Source of the DNA: Rhizobium sp. BT04
GTDB lineage: Bacteria > Pseudomonadota > Alphaproteobacteria > Rhizobiales > Rhizobiaceae
Direction of reading: 5' to 3'
Assembly: GCF_030053135.1 (NCBI RefSeq)
Contig: NZ_CP125652.1
Coordinates: 124,001-188,000, forward strand
DNA length: 64,000 nt
Part shown: in pieces, positions 36,775-46,256 of the stretch
Layout of the letters: the number at the start of each line of letters is the position of its first letter
Numbering within the stretch: position 1 is the stretch's first letter
Notes under the pieces: model-generated
What the model was told of the DNA's origin: nothing
Seen by the model: the letters and a program-made list of their open reading frames with translations, nothing else
The model's database searches: none
Made by a program: the position numbers and the translations under genes

Positions 36775-37119
36775 TCAGATAGCCATGTCTTTTTCCGCAA
36801 AGGGCCGAAGTCCGTCATCCCTGGCCCCCGAATGAAGCATCAATTTACAATTTCTTCCGCTCTTCCTGGTTAGGTATGGCAATCTGCACGAAACGACAGA
36901 GTCATGGACCGGGCCGGAAACCTTCGAAAAGACATCGAAGCAGCGTTGCAGCCGATAGACGGCGAATGCCCTGAGCACACTCTGTATGGGATGAAGACCA
37001 TACTGCTCGGAACTGCGGTATGGGACGAAAGTTGCCCAAAGCAACCCGATCGCCAGTGCGATCGACGCCGGGATTACGTCTGCCTTGCCGTAAGACGAAA
37101 AATCTAAAAATTCGAACAT
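36775..37119 (-). CDS. Small hypothetical membrane protein
   Basis: The 114-residue frame begins MFEFLDFSSYGKAD, with AGGGAG upstream of ATG 37119, and contains one hydrophobic segment (ASIALAIGLLWATFV). The second half has several Cys and Arg residues and looks less protein-like, so the C-terminus may be decayed. Isolated, leftward, between the 2TM gene and the AbiC-like gene. The gap 36658-36774 shows nothing. Confidence 0.4.
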   Translation of the reverse strand: MFEFLDFSSYGKADVIPASIALAIGLLWATFVPYRSSEQYGLHPIQSVLRAFAVYRLQRCFDVFSKVSGPVHDSVVSCRLPYLTRKSGRNCKLMLHSGARDDGLRPFAEKDMAI

Positions 37120-37328
37120 CCTCAATCTCCCTCTTGTTTCGTATGCAACCTAAGGTACCGCTCTCTCTGGCTGTAGGTGTAAACGCACACGATGGCAGTA
37201 GACGAACCAGGTGAAAGCCCTCTCTAGCCTGAGGAGGCGGTCGCCGATCGGCTTTGCTTTTCACCCGGAAATCAACTCGACAATGCAACCTCTGTTCATA
37301 TGATTGCAGCGTCGCAAAGGGGGATTCT

Positions 37329-38357
37329 ATGAGATTTGGACTCTGGTTCATCGCGATGGCAGTCATAGCCATCGGGGCGTATATCCTGCACGATCAGATG
37401 GCGAATTTTCGCTATGAGTACTACGCCGCAGTGGCAATTCTGATGGCAGCGGTGAGTGGGTCGTTCTGGGCATCAGTCGCTGTTGACCGCATTGTTCAGC
37501 CCAAGAGCGGGGATTCCCGTCACATCTTCACCTTCCTTCTGGTCGTAGCCTTTCTCATGATAGGTGCGGCAACCGTCGTCGGCGTCCACACCGAATGGGA
37601 GGACAAAAATCTCGGCACGCTCGGCGATTTTCTCGGCGGGACGCTCAATCCGATCCTAACGTTCCTGAGCTTCATTGCCTTGCTGCTGACGATCGTTCTT
37701 CAGCAGCGAGAGGTCCATTCAGCTAGAGGGGAGGCAAACAGCCTAAAGACCGAACGATTCAAGGATCGGATGCGGGCCGAAAAGCAACAGTTCGAGAACA
37801 CGTTTTTCCAAATGCTGAACTACCACAACTCAATTGTGAACTCGATTGACATATGGAAGGGCCAAACCAAGGAGACATTACGCGGCCGCGAATGCTTCAA
37901 GTTTTACTTTGATGTGATGAAGGCTGAGTACGACAGGGTTGAGATGATTGACGCCCGTCAAAGGGTTTTGCACGCGTATCACTCGAAGGTGTGGGAGACA
38001 TTCCAGAAGGATTTGGCCCACTACTATCGATTCCTTTATAACCTCGTTCGTTTCGTGGACCAGAACAAGGTGGTTTCGAAGACCAAATATATCCGCATAA
38101 TGAGGGCGCAGCTTTCTGACTTTGAAATGTCGATGTTGTTTTATAATGGGCTGACGGATAACGGCACACGATTTAAGGAATACGTTGAGTACTTCACACT
38201 TTTCGACAATCTGCCCGACAATGCGCTTTTAAGCTCGGCACATCGCTCGTTCTACGCTGAGAGCGCCTTTGACGAAGCTGCTCGCAAGCAACCGCTCTCG
38301 TTTCAGGATGTCAATCACGAAGTGGCCGAAGCCGAAGATGTGACCAATCCTGAATGA
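37329..38357 (+). CDS. AbiC-like putative phage abortive infection protein
   Basis: The protein has 342 residues from ATG 37329, chosen because AAGGGGG lies 6 bp upstream. Four N-terminal hydrophobic segments (about 5-22, 30-55, 64-88, 105-128) are followed by a cytoplasmic helical domain. The family signature GDFLGGTLNPILTFLSF and FENTFFQMLNYHNSIV match the putAbiC family (PF16872), proposed phage-exclusion proteins. It stands as a single gene in a run of defence-type genes. Function in phage exclusion is by family analogy. Confidence 0.75.
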   Translation: MRFGLWFIAMAVIAIGAYILHDQMANFRYEYYAAVAILMAAVSGSFWASVAVDRIVQPKSGDSRHIFTFLLVVAFLMIGAATVVGVHTEWEDKNLGTLGDFLGGTLNPILTFLSFIALLLTIVLQQREVHSARGEANSLKTERFKDRMRAEKQQFENTFFQMLNYHNSIVNSIDIWKGQTKETLRGRECFKFYFDVMKAEYDRVEMIDARQRVLHAYHSKVWETFQKDLAHYYRFLYNLVRFVDQNKVVSKTKYIRIMRAQLSDFEMSMLFYNGLTDNGTRFKEYVEYFTLFDNLPDNALLSSAHRSFYAESAFDEAARKQPLSFQDVNHEVAEAEDVTNPE

Positions 38358-38589
38358 CATACCCCACCGGGCCCGTGAACTACCAGGGTATTCCCGCCTA
38401 GTTTTGGAGGGTTGACGGAAGCCGACCAACCTCCCGAGTAAATATCATTGGATATCATCGGTGCAGCATCGACGCGAAGATGCAATCCAAGCGTCAGTGA
38501 CACATGAAAATCTTTCTCGCCGGAATCGCCGGATTCTTGACCACAGTCGTAGTGTTATCGGTTTTCCGAGAGATGACGCTTTCGGGGAG

Positions 38590-39280
38590 ATGGGCGCGAC
38601 TGCAGTGCATTGGATAGGGACCTTCCGCTGGCTCTACGACTATCAGACCTTGATAGCACTCGTCGGTGCCTGGTGGGCGGCGAGCGCCGTGCACGCTCAG
38701 ATTAGACAGGCGAAACAGATAGAACAGCAACGGATCGACACAAAGAGAGCAGCGTTGCGGGCTGCTCTTCCCTTTACGTTAGGCTCGCTGTCCGAGTATG
38801 CAGACACGTGCGCTAAGTACTTGAGCGATCTTATGGGCCAGACCGTCGAAGGGCTATTGCCTGCAACAGTGCCAATACCGGATTTTCCTAAGGTACCATC
38901 AACGGCGGTGGCGAATGTAACCGACCTCATCGAAGTCGCCACCGACAACGAACGGGTTTTTCCTGTCGATAATGCTCGCGTCTCTCCAGATTCAAAACGC
39001 ACGTTTGACCGGTATAAAGCGGGAGCACGGCCGAGATGGGCATATCACTCTTCAACTGAACCTCGAGAGATACATCGTCGACGTGGCCGAGGTTCTCGCA
39101 CAAGCGTCTGCGCTATATAAGTTTGCTAGGCAGGCGACCGGCGAAATGCCAACTGGGGTCTCACGTGGAGAGATTGGCCTAGCAGTCCCGCTCTTGGGCT
39201 TCCCTGACGATCTGCGGGCGAGGATCACACAGAAGGATGGCCTGGAAGGCGATCTGCCGTGGGTCCCGCCGTTTCGATGA
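38590..39280 (+). pseudogene. Single-TM plus coiled-coil protein, frameshifted in a T run
   Basis: The first frame reads MGATAVHWIG, a TM (YDYQTLIALVGAWWAASAV) and a coil (IRQAKQIEQQRIDTKRAALRAALP), a pattern frequent in rhizobial proteins of unknown function. After ERVF near 38960 the sense passes to another frame (FLSIMLASLQIQNARL, then YIVDVAEVLAQASALYKFAR) and ends at 39280. The switch falls in GGTTTTT at 38955-38961, so a one-base indel in the T run is likely. Either sequencing error or a recent mutation; without it a protein of about 230 residues would result. Confidence 0.6.
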
Positions 39281-39621
39281 GCCCCCGCACATCAACCACG
39301 CACGAACGTACTTCTTTCCACCTCGTGCCAGTGCAACTCGCGCAACACACCAAGACCGAGGCGCATAACGGAGTGGGCGCGGACATGGCTGGTGGATTTG
39401 GCGTAACCCGTCGGTTTTCGTAACGCGGCGGCCAATCAGACTCGGTCTGCTGATAACTGCCTGCATCTTCTTTGCCCTCATCATTCTGCCGTCAGTACGG
39501 CGGACCGGGAGGGGCATTCAAGAATGACAAATCATCGCCTTGTTCTAGGCTCCATGGCAAAGCCCAAAGAACACCTCCCAGACGCGCCGGGCGAGTGGCT
39601 ACGTCTTCCTAGATTGGCTAG
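39281..39621. other. Gene-free interval
   Basis: I see no supported gene, hairpin or repeat. It separates a rightward frameshifted gene from the 3' end of the leftward helicase gene. Confidence 0.5.
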
Positions 39622-42456
39622 TTAGTCGGCGTCGGCGTCCGAAAGATCGCCTGCGATAGCGTCGATCGCACCGCTATTCTCAAACCTCTCGGCCCATGTC
39701 AACCAGTCGGTATCCTGGACGCGTGAGGTCCCGTAGGCCCTGAACGAGTGGATCGCCCTGCATATCCAAGGGACGAATGTCCCAAACATGTATTGGGTGA
39801 CGTCTACAAACTTGTCGTACTGAGCGCTAACCGAGTCCGAATTGCGCTCGCCGAGAGCCCAGTCGGCCGGGCTTACCGTCGCTTTGCTTTCTTTAGCTTT
39901 GGGTAGATTTAGAAACGTTTCAGTTAGATTCTGACCTTCTAACCAGCTCGATGCCACCGTGCTGACATCACTCGCCTTGAAGAAGAATGGCGTCTTCTTC
40001 CTGTTTGCAATGTCTCGAAGAATTTCGTTCTCCTGTTCGTCGCAGGTACCAAGTGCGTCGATTAGGTCCGCCGCAAAGTCGGATGGGCTTAGAGGTTGGT
40101 CGTCGCGCGCTATGAAAGTGAGCAGGGTACGGCAGGTGGCAGGCCCGAAACCGCTTCTATTTGCCGCTTCGCCGAGGCCCGTCAACTGCATGGGACTTGC
40201 CGCACGGGCAAACGGCTCTCCGTGGGCTTCGCTTAGAAGCTCGGCGCGGGCGGATGACAGCAGAGCTTGGGGGGAGTTTGAATACTGCGCTGCGTAGCTA
40301 TTTTCTGCCCATTGCACTTCCAAATCATCGACTTCCGGGTTTTCGGGAATGCTGGCCAAAAGTTGCGACGCGACCACAGCTGTAACCGCCCGTCTAGTTT
40401 CAGGCTTCAAATTGTCATTGGCGAATATGCTGGCGACCGGGGGAGGGTCGGCAAACAGTTTTGTCTGATGGGCCCTTCTCGTTTGGTTACTCGTGAAGAT
40501 AGACTTGCCCAGAACGTTGTCGAATATGATCGTGTCACCTTCCGTAAACTCACCTGCGCGACCGCATCGGCCAGCGATGTTACGGAAAAGGAGAGAATGC
40601 ATCGGTGCCTGGGTATCTTTGTATCCCGTGAGCCAGTCAAAAATGATTGTAGAGCGGAACGGTAGGTCTACGCCCTCGGCAAGTGTCGTTGTGGAAGCTA
40701 CATATTTGAGGTCCCTGCGTTTGATTGCATCCTCGATTGCCTCTCGTATCTCCGCGGGAAGTGAGGCATTGTGGTAGGCCACGCCGCGAGCCAACATATG
40801 CGCTAGCGGCTTGAGATGCGGATACTCGGAGTGGATCAGCTCAAGCACAGTCAGTGAGGTTTCCAAGCGTGGGATTGGGGCCTCGTTCTCGGCAATCTTC
40901 GCGGCCAGCCCCCTGGTATTGGCTTTTGAACTGCAAGCTAGCAGGATGGGTCCACCGATGGTGGACTGAATATATCGGGCAAGATAAGCTGCGTTCCCGA
41001 AAGTAGCGGGCTTTTGGGCCGTTATGCCGCCGAAGTGATCGGTCGGATAGACTTGCTGGGGAACCGGCAAGGGCTTCGAACCGACATAGTCAGCTGCCCC
41101 TTTGTTTGGTGGCCTGAGTGGGTCGCCTCCAAATATCCAGCGCAACAGGCCATCGGATGTCCAAATGCCTATGCGGCGAGACGTGGGTCGCCAGCTGTCA
41201 TTATAGTGCCGTGCGCTGGGGCCCAGCCAATTTAGGAGCAACCGAACATCCGTGAGGACAGCCGACAGCAGCACAATGCGAAAGGTGTTCGCTTTCTTCT
41301 GCTGTAATCGCATTCTCACGATGAGGGATTCAAGCCGCGCCCCGCGAACGCCATTCTCGATGCCGTGAGCCTCATCGAACACAACGGTGTCCAATCGCGC
41401 GTAAAAGTTGGTGTTCCTGAGCAGTCCATCTAGGCGCTCCGGTGTGGCGACGACAATCGAGTAGCTGTCTTTTGGAAGGGCATCATTCGAATTGAAGACG
41501 CCAAAGTAACCAAGGACGCCGACCTCGGTAGGCGCGTGCTTTCGAAAGGTATCCAGTACCTGCCTTCCAAGTGCTATATACGGCACGACGTATACAGCGA
41601 CGCGACCCGCCTTTCGCATACGGGAAGCGATCACCAATTCCGCAATAAGCGTCTTTCCTGCACTCGTTGGTAGGGTGACGATGCAATTTGCATCGTCGTC
41701 CAATAGGTCGTCATCGAAGACAAGTTTTCGTTGCGGTGGCAGCAGACAAAATCGACGATCGTCTATGAGTCGGGATATGTAGTGGTGAAACGGTTTGTGC
41801 TGGTCCAATCGGTAGAGCGAAGACGTTGCTGTGTTTACAATCTGTTGAAGGGCCAACCTCGCGCACCGGAGCATGGTGATTTCAGAAGCTGGCCTTTGCA
41901 CTACCATCAGTTCTTCGAAATGCCGGATCAGCTTCGCATTCTCAGATTCATCGCCGGAATGCAGGAAATGATGCAGGCGTTCCAGAAACTCCCGGCTTTC
42001 CGACGTCAGATGCCGGGACAGAACAGCTTCGTGAATTTTCGCTGGGTTACAGACAGCAAACGTCAGCCAGAGACCGTCAGATTCCAATAGTGTCTTGTCA
42101 ACCAGCTTGTGAGTTGCCGCAGCCGAGGGGAAGTTGCCGTACATTGCATAGGCGCAGCCGCTTAAAAGGAGCAGAAGCGTTCGCTCTAGCCGGTGCTCTG
42201 GTCCGGACCCGTCGTCGTTGAGCACTGGACGCTTGGCCACCTCGAAGCAAACGCGCGCCGCAGCGATCAGAGGCGACGCGGTTTGCTCATCGAGCAAGTC
42301 GAGACTGGTGTCGAGGAGCTTCCTGCTTTGAAACTGATTGATCTCCTGCTGCGCGACAGCGAGCAGGTATCCCCATGACATCGGATCGACGCTGAGGCCG
42401 CGCGACATGGCGAATGCTGTGACATCGGCGTGTCTAAGTTCGTCCGAAAGGGTCAT
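39622..42456 (-). CDS. Ski2-like DEAD/DEAH helicase (Hachiman HamB-like)
   Basis: The protein has 944 residues from ATG 42456, which overlaps the stop of the upstream nuclease gene (ATGA). Helicase motifs: I PTSAGKT (263-269), II DEAH (361-364), III LLSAVLTD, and VI IAGRCGRAGE, as in superfamily 2 Ski2-like enzymes. About 240 residues precede motif I and 250 follow the helicase core. The partner upstream has a PD-(D/E)xK nuclease pattern with DUF1837-like spacing, so the pair matches the Hachiman defence system (HamA nuclease, HamB helicase). HamB is thought to sense DNA ends or damage and release HamA to cut DNA. Confidence 0.75.
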   Translation of the reverse strand: MTLSDELRHADVTAFAMSRGLSVDPMSWGYLLAVAQQEINQFQSRKLLDTSLDLLDEQTASPLIAAARVCFEVAKRPVLNDDGSGPEHRLERTLLLLLSGCAYAMYGNFPSAAATHKLVDKTLLESDGLWLTFAVCNPAKIHEAVLSRHLTSESREFLERLHHFLHSGDESENAKLIRHFEELMVVQRPASEITMLRCARLALQQIVNTATSSLYRLDQHKPFHHYISRLIDDRRFCLLPPQRKLVFDDDLLDDDANCIVTLPTSAGKTLIAELVIASRMRKAGRVAVYVVPYIALGRQVLDTFRKHAPTEVGVLGYFGVFNSNDALPKDSYSIVVATPERLDGLLRNTNFYARLDTVVFDEAHGIENGVRGARLESLIVRMRLQQKKANTFRIVLLSAVLTDVRLLLNWLGPSARHYNDSWRPTSRRIGIWTSDGLLRWIFGGDPLRPPNKGAADYVGSKPLPVPQQVYPTDHFGGITAQKPATFGNAAYLARYIQSTIGGPILLACSSKANTRGLAAKIAENEAPIPRLETSLTVLELIHSEYPHLKPLAHMLARGVAYHNASLPAEIREAIEDAIKRRDLKYVASTTTLAEGVDLPFRSTIIFDWLTGYKDTQAPMHSLLFRNIAGRCGRAGEFTEGDTIIFDNVLGKSIFTSNQTRRAHQTKLFADPPPVASIFANDNLKPETRRAVTAVVASQLLASIPENPEVDDLEVQWAENSYAAQYSNSPQALLSSARAELLSEAHGEPFARAASPMQLTGLGEAANRSGFGPATCRTLLTFIARDDQPLSPSDFAADLIDALGTCDEQENEILRDIANRKKTPFFFKASDVSTVASSWLEGQNLTETFLNLPKAKESKATVSPADWALGERNSDSVSAQYDKFVDVTQYMFGTFVPWICRAIHSFRAYGTSRVQDTDWLTWAERFENSGAIDAIAGDLSDADAD

Positions 42457-43169
42457 GACTGGCCTTTCAGGAGCCGAAGGAGGCGTTTTTCGAGGTCTGA
42501 TAGCCCGATCGCCCAAGGTTCTATCTGCGAGGCGTTCCAGCCAAAGCCCATAATCGACGACCTTATCATCAGCATCTTCGATACCGGATCGGAACTTGCG
42601 AGGTCATGGATTCCCGTAGGAAGTAGCTGCACACGAACGCTTTGTTGCGGCGTGGTGCCGCCAAGTCTCGTCACCCTTTCGGCATACTCTGCATTATTCT
42701 GCTCAACTTCGAACTTGTTCGCCAGTGCGCTAATTCGGGTCTGCAGCGTGAACTGTGGATCGGGCGCGAATAGCTTCTTGTAATCACCCTTTAGATTATC
42801 GAAGTAGTTGAGGCTCATGTCACCCGTCGTCTTAATCTCCTGGATGTAAAGCCGATCGTGTGCAGCGTCTGAAGCGTCGAAATGGATATATATTAAGTCG
42901 AGGCCGGCACCGCTAATTCGTGATAAAGGTTGGAGAGCATTGCCGACGTGCTTGTCCATCTTTCCTTGGGGACCCGCTAACGCGACGTGCAACGCTATGA
43001 ACTCGCCGAGGTTCCCCTTAATTCGGTTCCCAACTTCACCAGCCGCTATATCGAATGGCGCGCCCATATGCTGGAGTCGTGTAAGCAAATTCGCGTGTGC
43101 GGCGTCACAATCGGGATCGCCGACGTGGACATACACACCAGTTTTGTTTGTTCTCTTGAAGCCGCTCAC
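42453..43169 (-). CDS. PD-(D/E)xK nuclease-like protein (Hachiman HamA-like, DUF1837)
   Basis: The protein has 238 residues. The nuclease core is visible: Glu56 in KGNLGEFIAL, Asp91 in SGAGLDLIYIHFD, and Glu111/Lys113 in LYIQEIKTTGD, i.e. E...D...ExK. This spacing and the G-x-D-x-I and E-x-K strands fit DUF1837 (HamA). It is translationally coupled to the helicase gene, the order found in Hachiman systems. The active-site residues are all present, so it should be functional. Alternative: another nuclease/helicase defence pair with the same fold. Confidence 0.62.
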   Translation of the reverse strand: MSGFKRTNKTGVYVHVGDPDCDAAHANLLTRLQHMGAPFDIAAGEVGNRIKGNLGEFIALHVALAGPQGKMDKHVGNALQPLSRISGAGLDLIYIHFDASDAAHDRLYIQEIKTTGDMSLNYFDNLKGDYKKLFAPDPQFTLQTRISALANKFEVEQNNAEYAERVTRLGGTTPQQSVRVQLLPTGIHDLASSDPVSKMLMIRSSIMGFGWNASQIEPWAIGLSDLEKRLLRLLKGQS

Positions 43170-43382
43170 TGAAAAATCGATCGCCCCAGAATCGGTTGTT
43201 CACCATCGACGCAGATTTCACAAGGCTCAATGGGGCTGTCAACACAGGCGGCGCATCTAAGCGCGGTAGCATTGCCGAGCGCAGATCAGGTGCGCCGAGG
43301 GTATGCGAGTAAACTCCTGGGTGGTTCAACTCGTCCGGATCAGCGTTTGGCGTCACATCCAAGGCCAGAGCTGGCCCGCGCA

Positions 43383-44144
43383 TCAGACTTCTACAATAAG
43401 GCCCGGTTCAAAGTGGGTATGTTCTCTTGGATACCCTCTCGGGTTCGAGACAATTCTCGTGTTCCCAACGTAGTAATCGTTGCGATGATGGACATGGCCA
43501 TGCACCCAAAGGGTCGGTCGTGTATCCAGGATTAGGTCTTCCAAATCCGACGCATAGTTAGCCGAAAGCGGATCATGTCGAAACCCGGCGGCTACCGATC
43601 GGGGCGACGGTGCGTGATGGGTAATGACGACGGCCCTGCGACCTGCCCGCCTGCGAAGTTCAGAGGCGATAAAGTCTCTCGTCTCGACATGCTTCTTGTA
43701 GGCATCGAGAGGCCTGAATTTGGAGTACGGAGTTTTTGAAAGCTTGATCTTTCTGTAGTCATTCATACCGTGTGCAGCATACGACATCGCGACCTGGGGA
43801 TTGTGGCCGAACAAACGGAAATCCGACCACAGAGTGCCCCCCATAAACGAAAGGCCATCGATCTCAGCGACAGCGTTTTCGAGAAAGTGGACACCCGAAC
43901 AGCTTTCAGACACGGCCTGCTTCAAGCTCTCCTGAACTGCTTCGCCGTAGAACTCGTGATTGCCCGCCACGAAAACCACCGGGACTTTTCCAGCAAGATG
44001 CTTCGTCAGCCACCGCAAGCTAGGGACGATCCCCTTCGTCAGAACGTCGCCGGCACAGACCACGACGTCTGCACAAGCTGGAGGCTTGAGATCGAACGGT
44101 TCGCCGAACTCTAGATGAAGATCGGAGATTATCCAGATTTTCAT
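43383..44144 (-). CDS. Metallophosphoesterase, tandem copy A
   Basis: The protein has 253 residues from ATG 44144. Motifs: WIISDLHLEFG (DxH), VVCAGDVLTKG (GD, but the usual second Asp position is Thr), VAGNHEFYG (GNHE), ITHHAPS and VHGHVHH (GHxH), ending NPRGYPRE. Homologous over its length to the gene at 44835-45713, and a third, truncated copy lies between them. Soluble calcineurin-like phosphoesterase; substrate unknown. The interval 43170-43382 before it has no gene. Confidence 0.8.
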   Translation of the reverse strand: MKIWIISDLHLEFGEPFDLKPPACADVVVCAGDVLTKGIVPSLRWLTKHLAGKVPVVFVAGNHEFYGEAVQESLKQAVSESCSGVHFLENAVAEIDGLSFMGGTLWSDFRLFGHNPQVAMSYAAHGMNDYRKIKLSKTPYSKFRPLDAYKKHVETRDFIASELRRRAGRRAVVITHHAPSPRSVAAGFRHDPLSANYASDLEDLILDTRPTLWVHGHVHHRNDYYVGNTRIVSNPRGYPREHTHFEPGLIVEV

Positions 44145-44207
44145 GACCGGAACCACTAACCAGGACCGAGGACTGGAAACAAAGGTGTGCGATCGTTTCT
44201 TGCTGCC

Positions 44208-44338
44208 ACCCACGGATGCGAGCGGCGGAGACACGATGTCGCCGGAGACGACACGCACACATTCGCGTCCGGGATTTCGATTTCGAAATCGAGATCGCCA
44301 AATCCGAGGTGGAAGTCGGAAATCGTCCAGATTTTCAT
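44208..44338 (-). pseudogene. Truncated metallophosphoesterase copy
   Basis: From ATG 44338 the sequence reads MKIWTISDFHLGFG to PDANVCV, then after a one-base shift SGDIVSPPLASVG, clearly the N-terminus of the neighbouring phosphoesterases (MKIWIISDLHLEFG, AGDVLTKGIVPSL). Similarity stops after about 44 codons. Read with the intact copy starting 60 bp further on, it is the residue of a tandem duplication. Confidence 0.7.
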
Positions 44339-44595
44339 GCGGTCTACGCTTTCCCAATCTTGTTTACGGGGCTTCTCGCCGCGTCGGGTGGTCCGTTCGT
44401 CCTCGCCTTCTCCCCGCGTTCGCGACCGCACTGAATTGATGCGCTTAAAGTGCACCGCGTCGTGCGTTCCGCGTAAAACCGACGTAGGACCTGCCGGATG
44501 GCAGTGGTTGTTACGCCTCGGTTACGGTAACCGTGCATGGCCATTGCCAAGGTCTTTTTTGCGTGCGACCGATTCGCCGAACGGAGGCGAAAACG

Positions 44596-44832
44596 ATGTA
44601 CGAATCCTACGAACATTACAGCCTGAACGAAATACTCCGAATCCTGACCATCAGCCGCTCCACCCTGTACCGTATGAGACGCCGGGGCAAATTTGTGGCC
44701 GCCACCGATATGAGCGACTCGAGGATCGCGTTTCTCAAGTCCGCCGTGCATGGCTGGCTTAAAGAGCGTGGCATGCCTTTGCCGCGCCCACCGAGATACG
44801 ATCGAAGCGATCCAAACGAGCTTCGATATTAA
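44596..44832 (+). CDS. AlpA-family transcriptional regulator / excision factor
   Basis: The protein has 78 residues from ATG 44596 with GGAGG 8 bp upstream. It contains the AlpA/excisionase-like winged-helix core: YSLNEILRILTISRSTLYRMRRRGKF and ending in SAVHGWLKERG. Such proteins regulate or direct excision of integrases in genomic islands; the integrase lies 3 kb to the right. It is inserted between two phosphoesterase genes and convergent with the larger one. Confidence 0.75.
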   Translation: MYESYEHYSLNEILRILTISRSTLYRMRRRGKFVAATDMSDSRIAFLKSAVHGWLKERGMPLPRPPRYDRSDPNELRY

Positions 44833-44834
44833 CG

Positions 44835-45713
44835 TCACATCGGTCTTTGCCTGGCATGGACCGGAACCCGCTTTCTCGAAAGTGACTGCACGTCCGCGTC
44901 GTCAAATACCGACCCGAAGGACCGGTTCGCAGTCGAGGAATATTCGTTCACGTCGATGACCAGGTCTGGACGGAATGCCGGCGATAGCTCGTCCGGGTAT
45001 CCGCGCGGATTGCAGATCACCCGTGTCGACCCGATCAAATAGTTGCTTGGCGTATGTATGTGTCCGTGTATCCAAAGGCGCGGCTGGTATGTCAGGATGG
45101 TCCTTTCGAGCCTCGAGGCGAACGACGGCGTGAGGGGATCGTCGATGCGGTCCCGAGGCACCGACAAGATGCTTGGCGCATAGTGGGTGACGACCACTGT
45201 TGTTTCCTGCGTCTCGGTCGCCAGCATGTGCGCGAGAAGGAGCCGCGCCTCAAAGTGACGGCCCATGGCCTGACGTGCGGAGAACTTCTTGAATGGCCGT
45301 TTGGAGAGCTTGATCAGACGGTAGTCGTTGAGGCCTTGCTCAGCCTCCATCATGGGTATCCGCGGATCGCCCAGAAGCGCGAAATCGCTCCACAGAGTCG
45401 CACCGAGAAAGCGGATGCCATCAAGGGAAAGAAGGCCACAGTCCAAAACAAAGACCCCGGGAAAATTCTTGGATTCTTCAAGTCCGGCAGCGAAACCCTC
45501 GACCAGGGAAGCGCGGTAATACTCGTGGTTGCCCGGGACAAACACGACCGGCATTTTTTTGGAGACGTTTTCTCCGAGCCAGCGCACGCTGGGCGCGACG
45601 CCCCCGTCGAGGATGTCGCCGGCGCAAATGCAGATATCGGCGGCAGGCACATCCAGTTGCTTTCGGCTTTCCGGGAATTCGAGATGCAGATCGGAAAAAA
45701 TCCAGGCCTTCAC
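44835..45713 (-). CDS. Metallophosphoesterase, tandem copy B
   Basis: The protein has 292 residues with a GTG start at 45713, behind AGGAGG and overlapping the stop of the preceding gene (GTGA). Motifs: IFSDLHLEFP, ICAGDILDGG (GDxxD complete), VPGNHEYYR, VTHYAPS and IHGHIHTPS. About 40 residues longer at the C-terminus than copy A. Soluble calcineurin-like phosphoesterase of unknown substrate. It forms an operon with the DUF6634-like gene. Confidence 0.8.
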   Translation of the reverse strand: MKAWIFSDLHLEFPESRKQLDVPAADICICAGDILDGGVAPSVRWLGENVSKKMPVVFVPGNHEYYRASLVEGFAAGLEESKNFPGVFVLDCGLLSLDGIRFLGATLWSDFALLGDPRIPMMEAEQGLNDYRLIKLSKRPFKKFSARQAMGRHFEARLLLAHMLATETQETTVVVTHYAPSILSVPRDRIDDPLTPSFASRLERTILTYQPRLWIHGHIHTPSNYLIGSTRVICNPRGYPDELSPAFRPDLVIDVNEYSSTANRSFGSVFDDADVQSLSRKRVPVHARQRPM

Positions 45714-46054
45714 TGAAGCCTCCTTTTAAGGTGTTCGTCTGACATGGGCATCACCGGGTCTCCGAGCCGGTACCAACGGGAGAGCGTCCTTGCGACACCT
45801 CTTTCCTCGTCGAGATAAAAAAGTTCGCTCGTGAGCGTCACCGACCTTTCGCTTGTCGTGGGATGCCCGACGGCACGGCCCACGAGGCACGGAACGGACC
45901 GCATGCCCAGAAACCATTCCTCTATCGTCACGGGAGACATGGGTGCCGGCCCAGCGACGGTTATCGCCTCGAGGTCGTCAGCCAGGCTTCTCAGAACGTG
46001 CACTAGCTCGTGCATCGACATGCCGAACCGTCTCCCGATTACCCTGTCTCGCAC
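45710..46054 (-). CDS. DUF6634-like small protein
   Basis: The protein has 114 residues, GTG start at 46054 with AGGAGG 6 bp upstream. The pattern MHELVHVLRSLADDLEAI, a central EEWFLGMR, GHPTTSERSVTLTSELFYLD and ending ARTLSRWYRLG recalls the DUF6634 family frequent on rhizobial plasmids and islands. The sequence from AGGAGG to GTG (AGGAGGCTTCAGTG) is identical to that before the next gene. Function unknown. Confidence 0.55.
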   Translation of the reverse strand: MRDRVIGRRFGMSMHELVHVLRSLADDLEAITVAGPAPMSPVTIEEWFLGMRSVPCLVGRAVGHPTTSERSVTLTSELFYLDEERGVARTLSRWYRLGDPVMPMSDEHLKRRLQ

Positions 46055-46158
46055 TGAAGCCTCCTGGCGAAGCGTGTGGATAGGTCGTGGCTGTTTCCTT
46101 GCAGGCCGTCGGACGAATCTCGGGCGAACGCAACGGACACACCAGGCCGCGACTAGAG

Positions 46159-46175
46159 TTGATCTTATAGATCAA
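46159..46175. promoter_or_regulatory. Operator-like palindrome between divergent genes
   Basis: TTGATCT-TAT-AGATCAA is a perfect 7-bp inverted repeat in the intergenic region between the leftward DUF6634-like operon and the rightward pair of HTH genes. A likely binding site for one of those HTH regulators. Confidence 0.55.
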
Positions 46176-46256
46176 ACATACAGTATGTCGAGTCCTTTAT
46201 TTGGTTAAAAAGATCGTACTCTTGACTTTCATTCTCGCCGCCGGTTCGTCGTCTTT

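Noticed and set aside
38503-38613. Small frame MKIFLAGIAG with one hydrophobic segment
   Set aside because: It overlaps the start of the better supported TM/coiled-coil gene in another frame and has no ribosome site.
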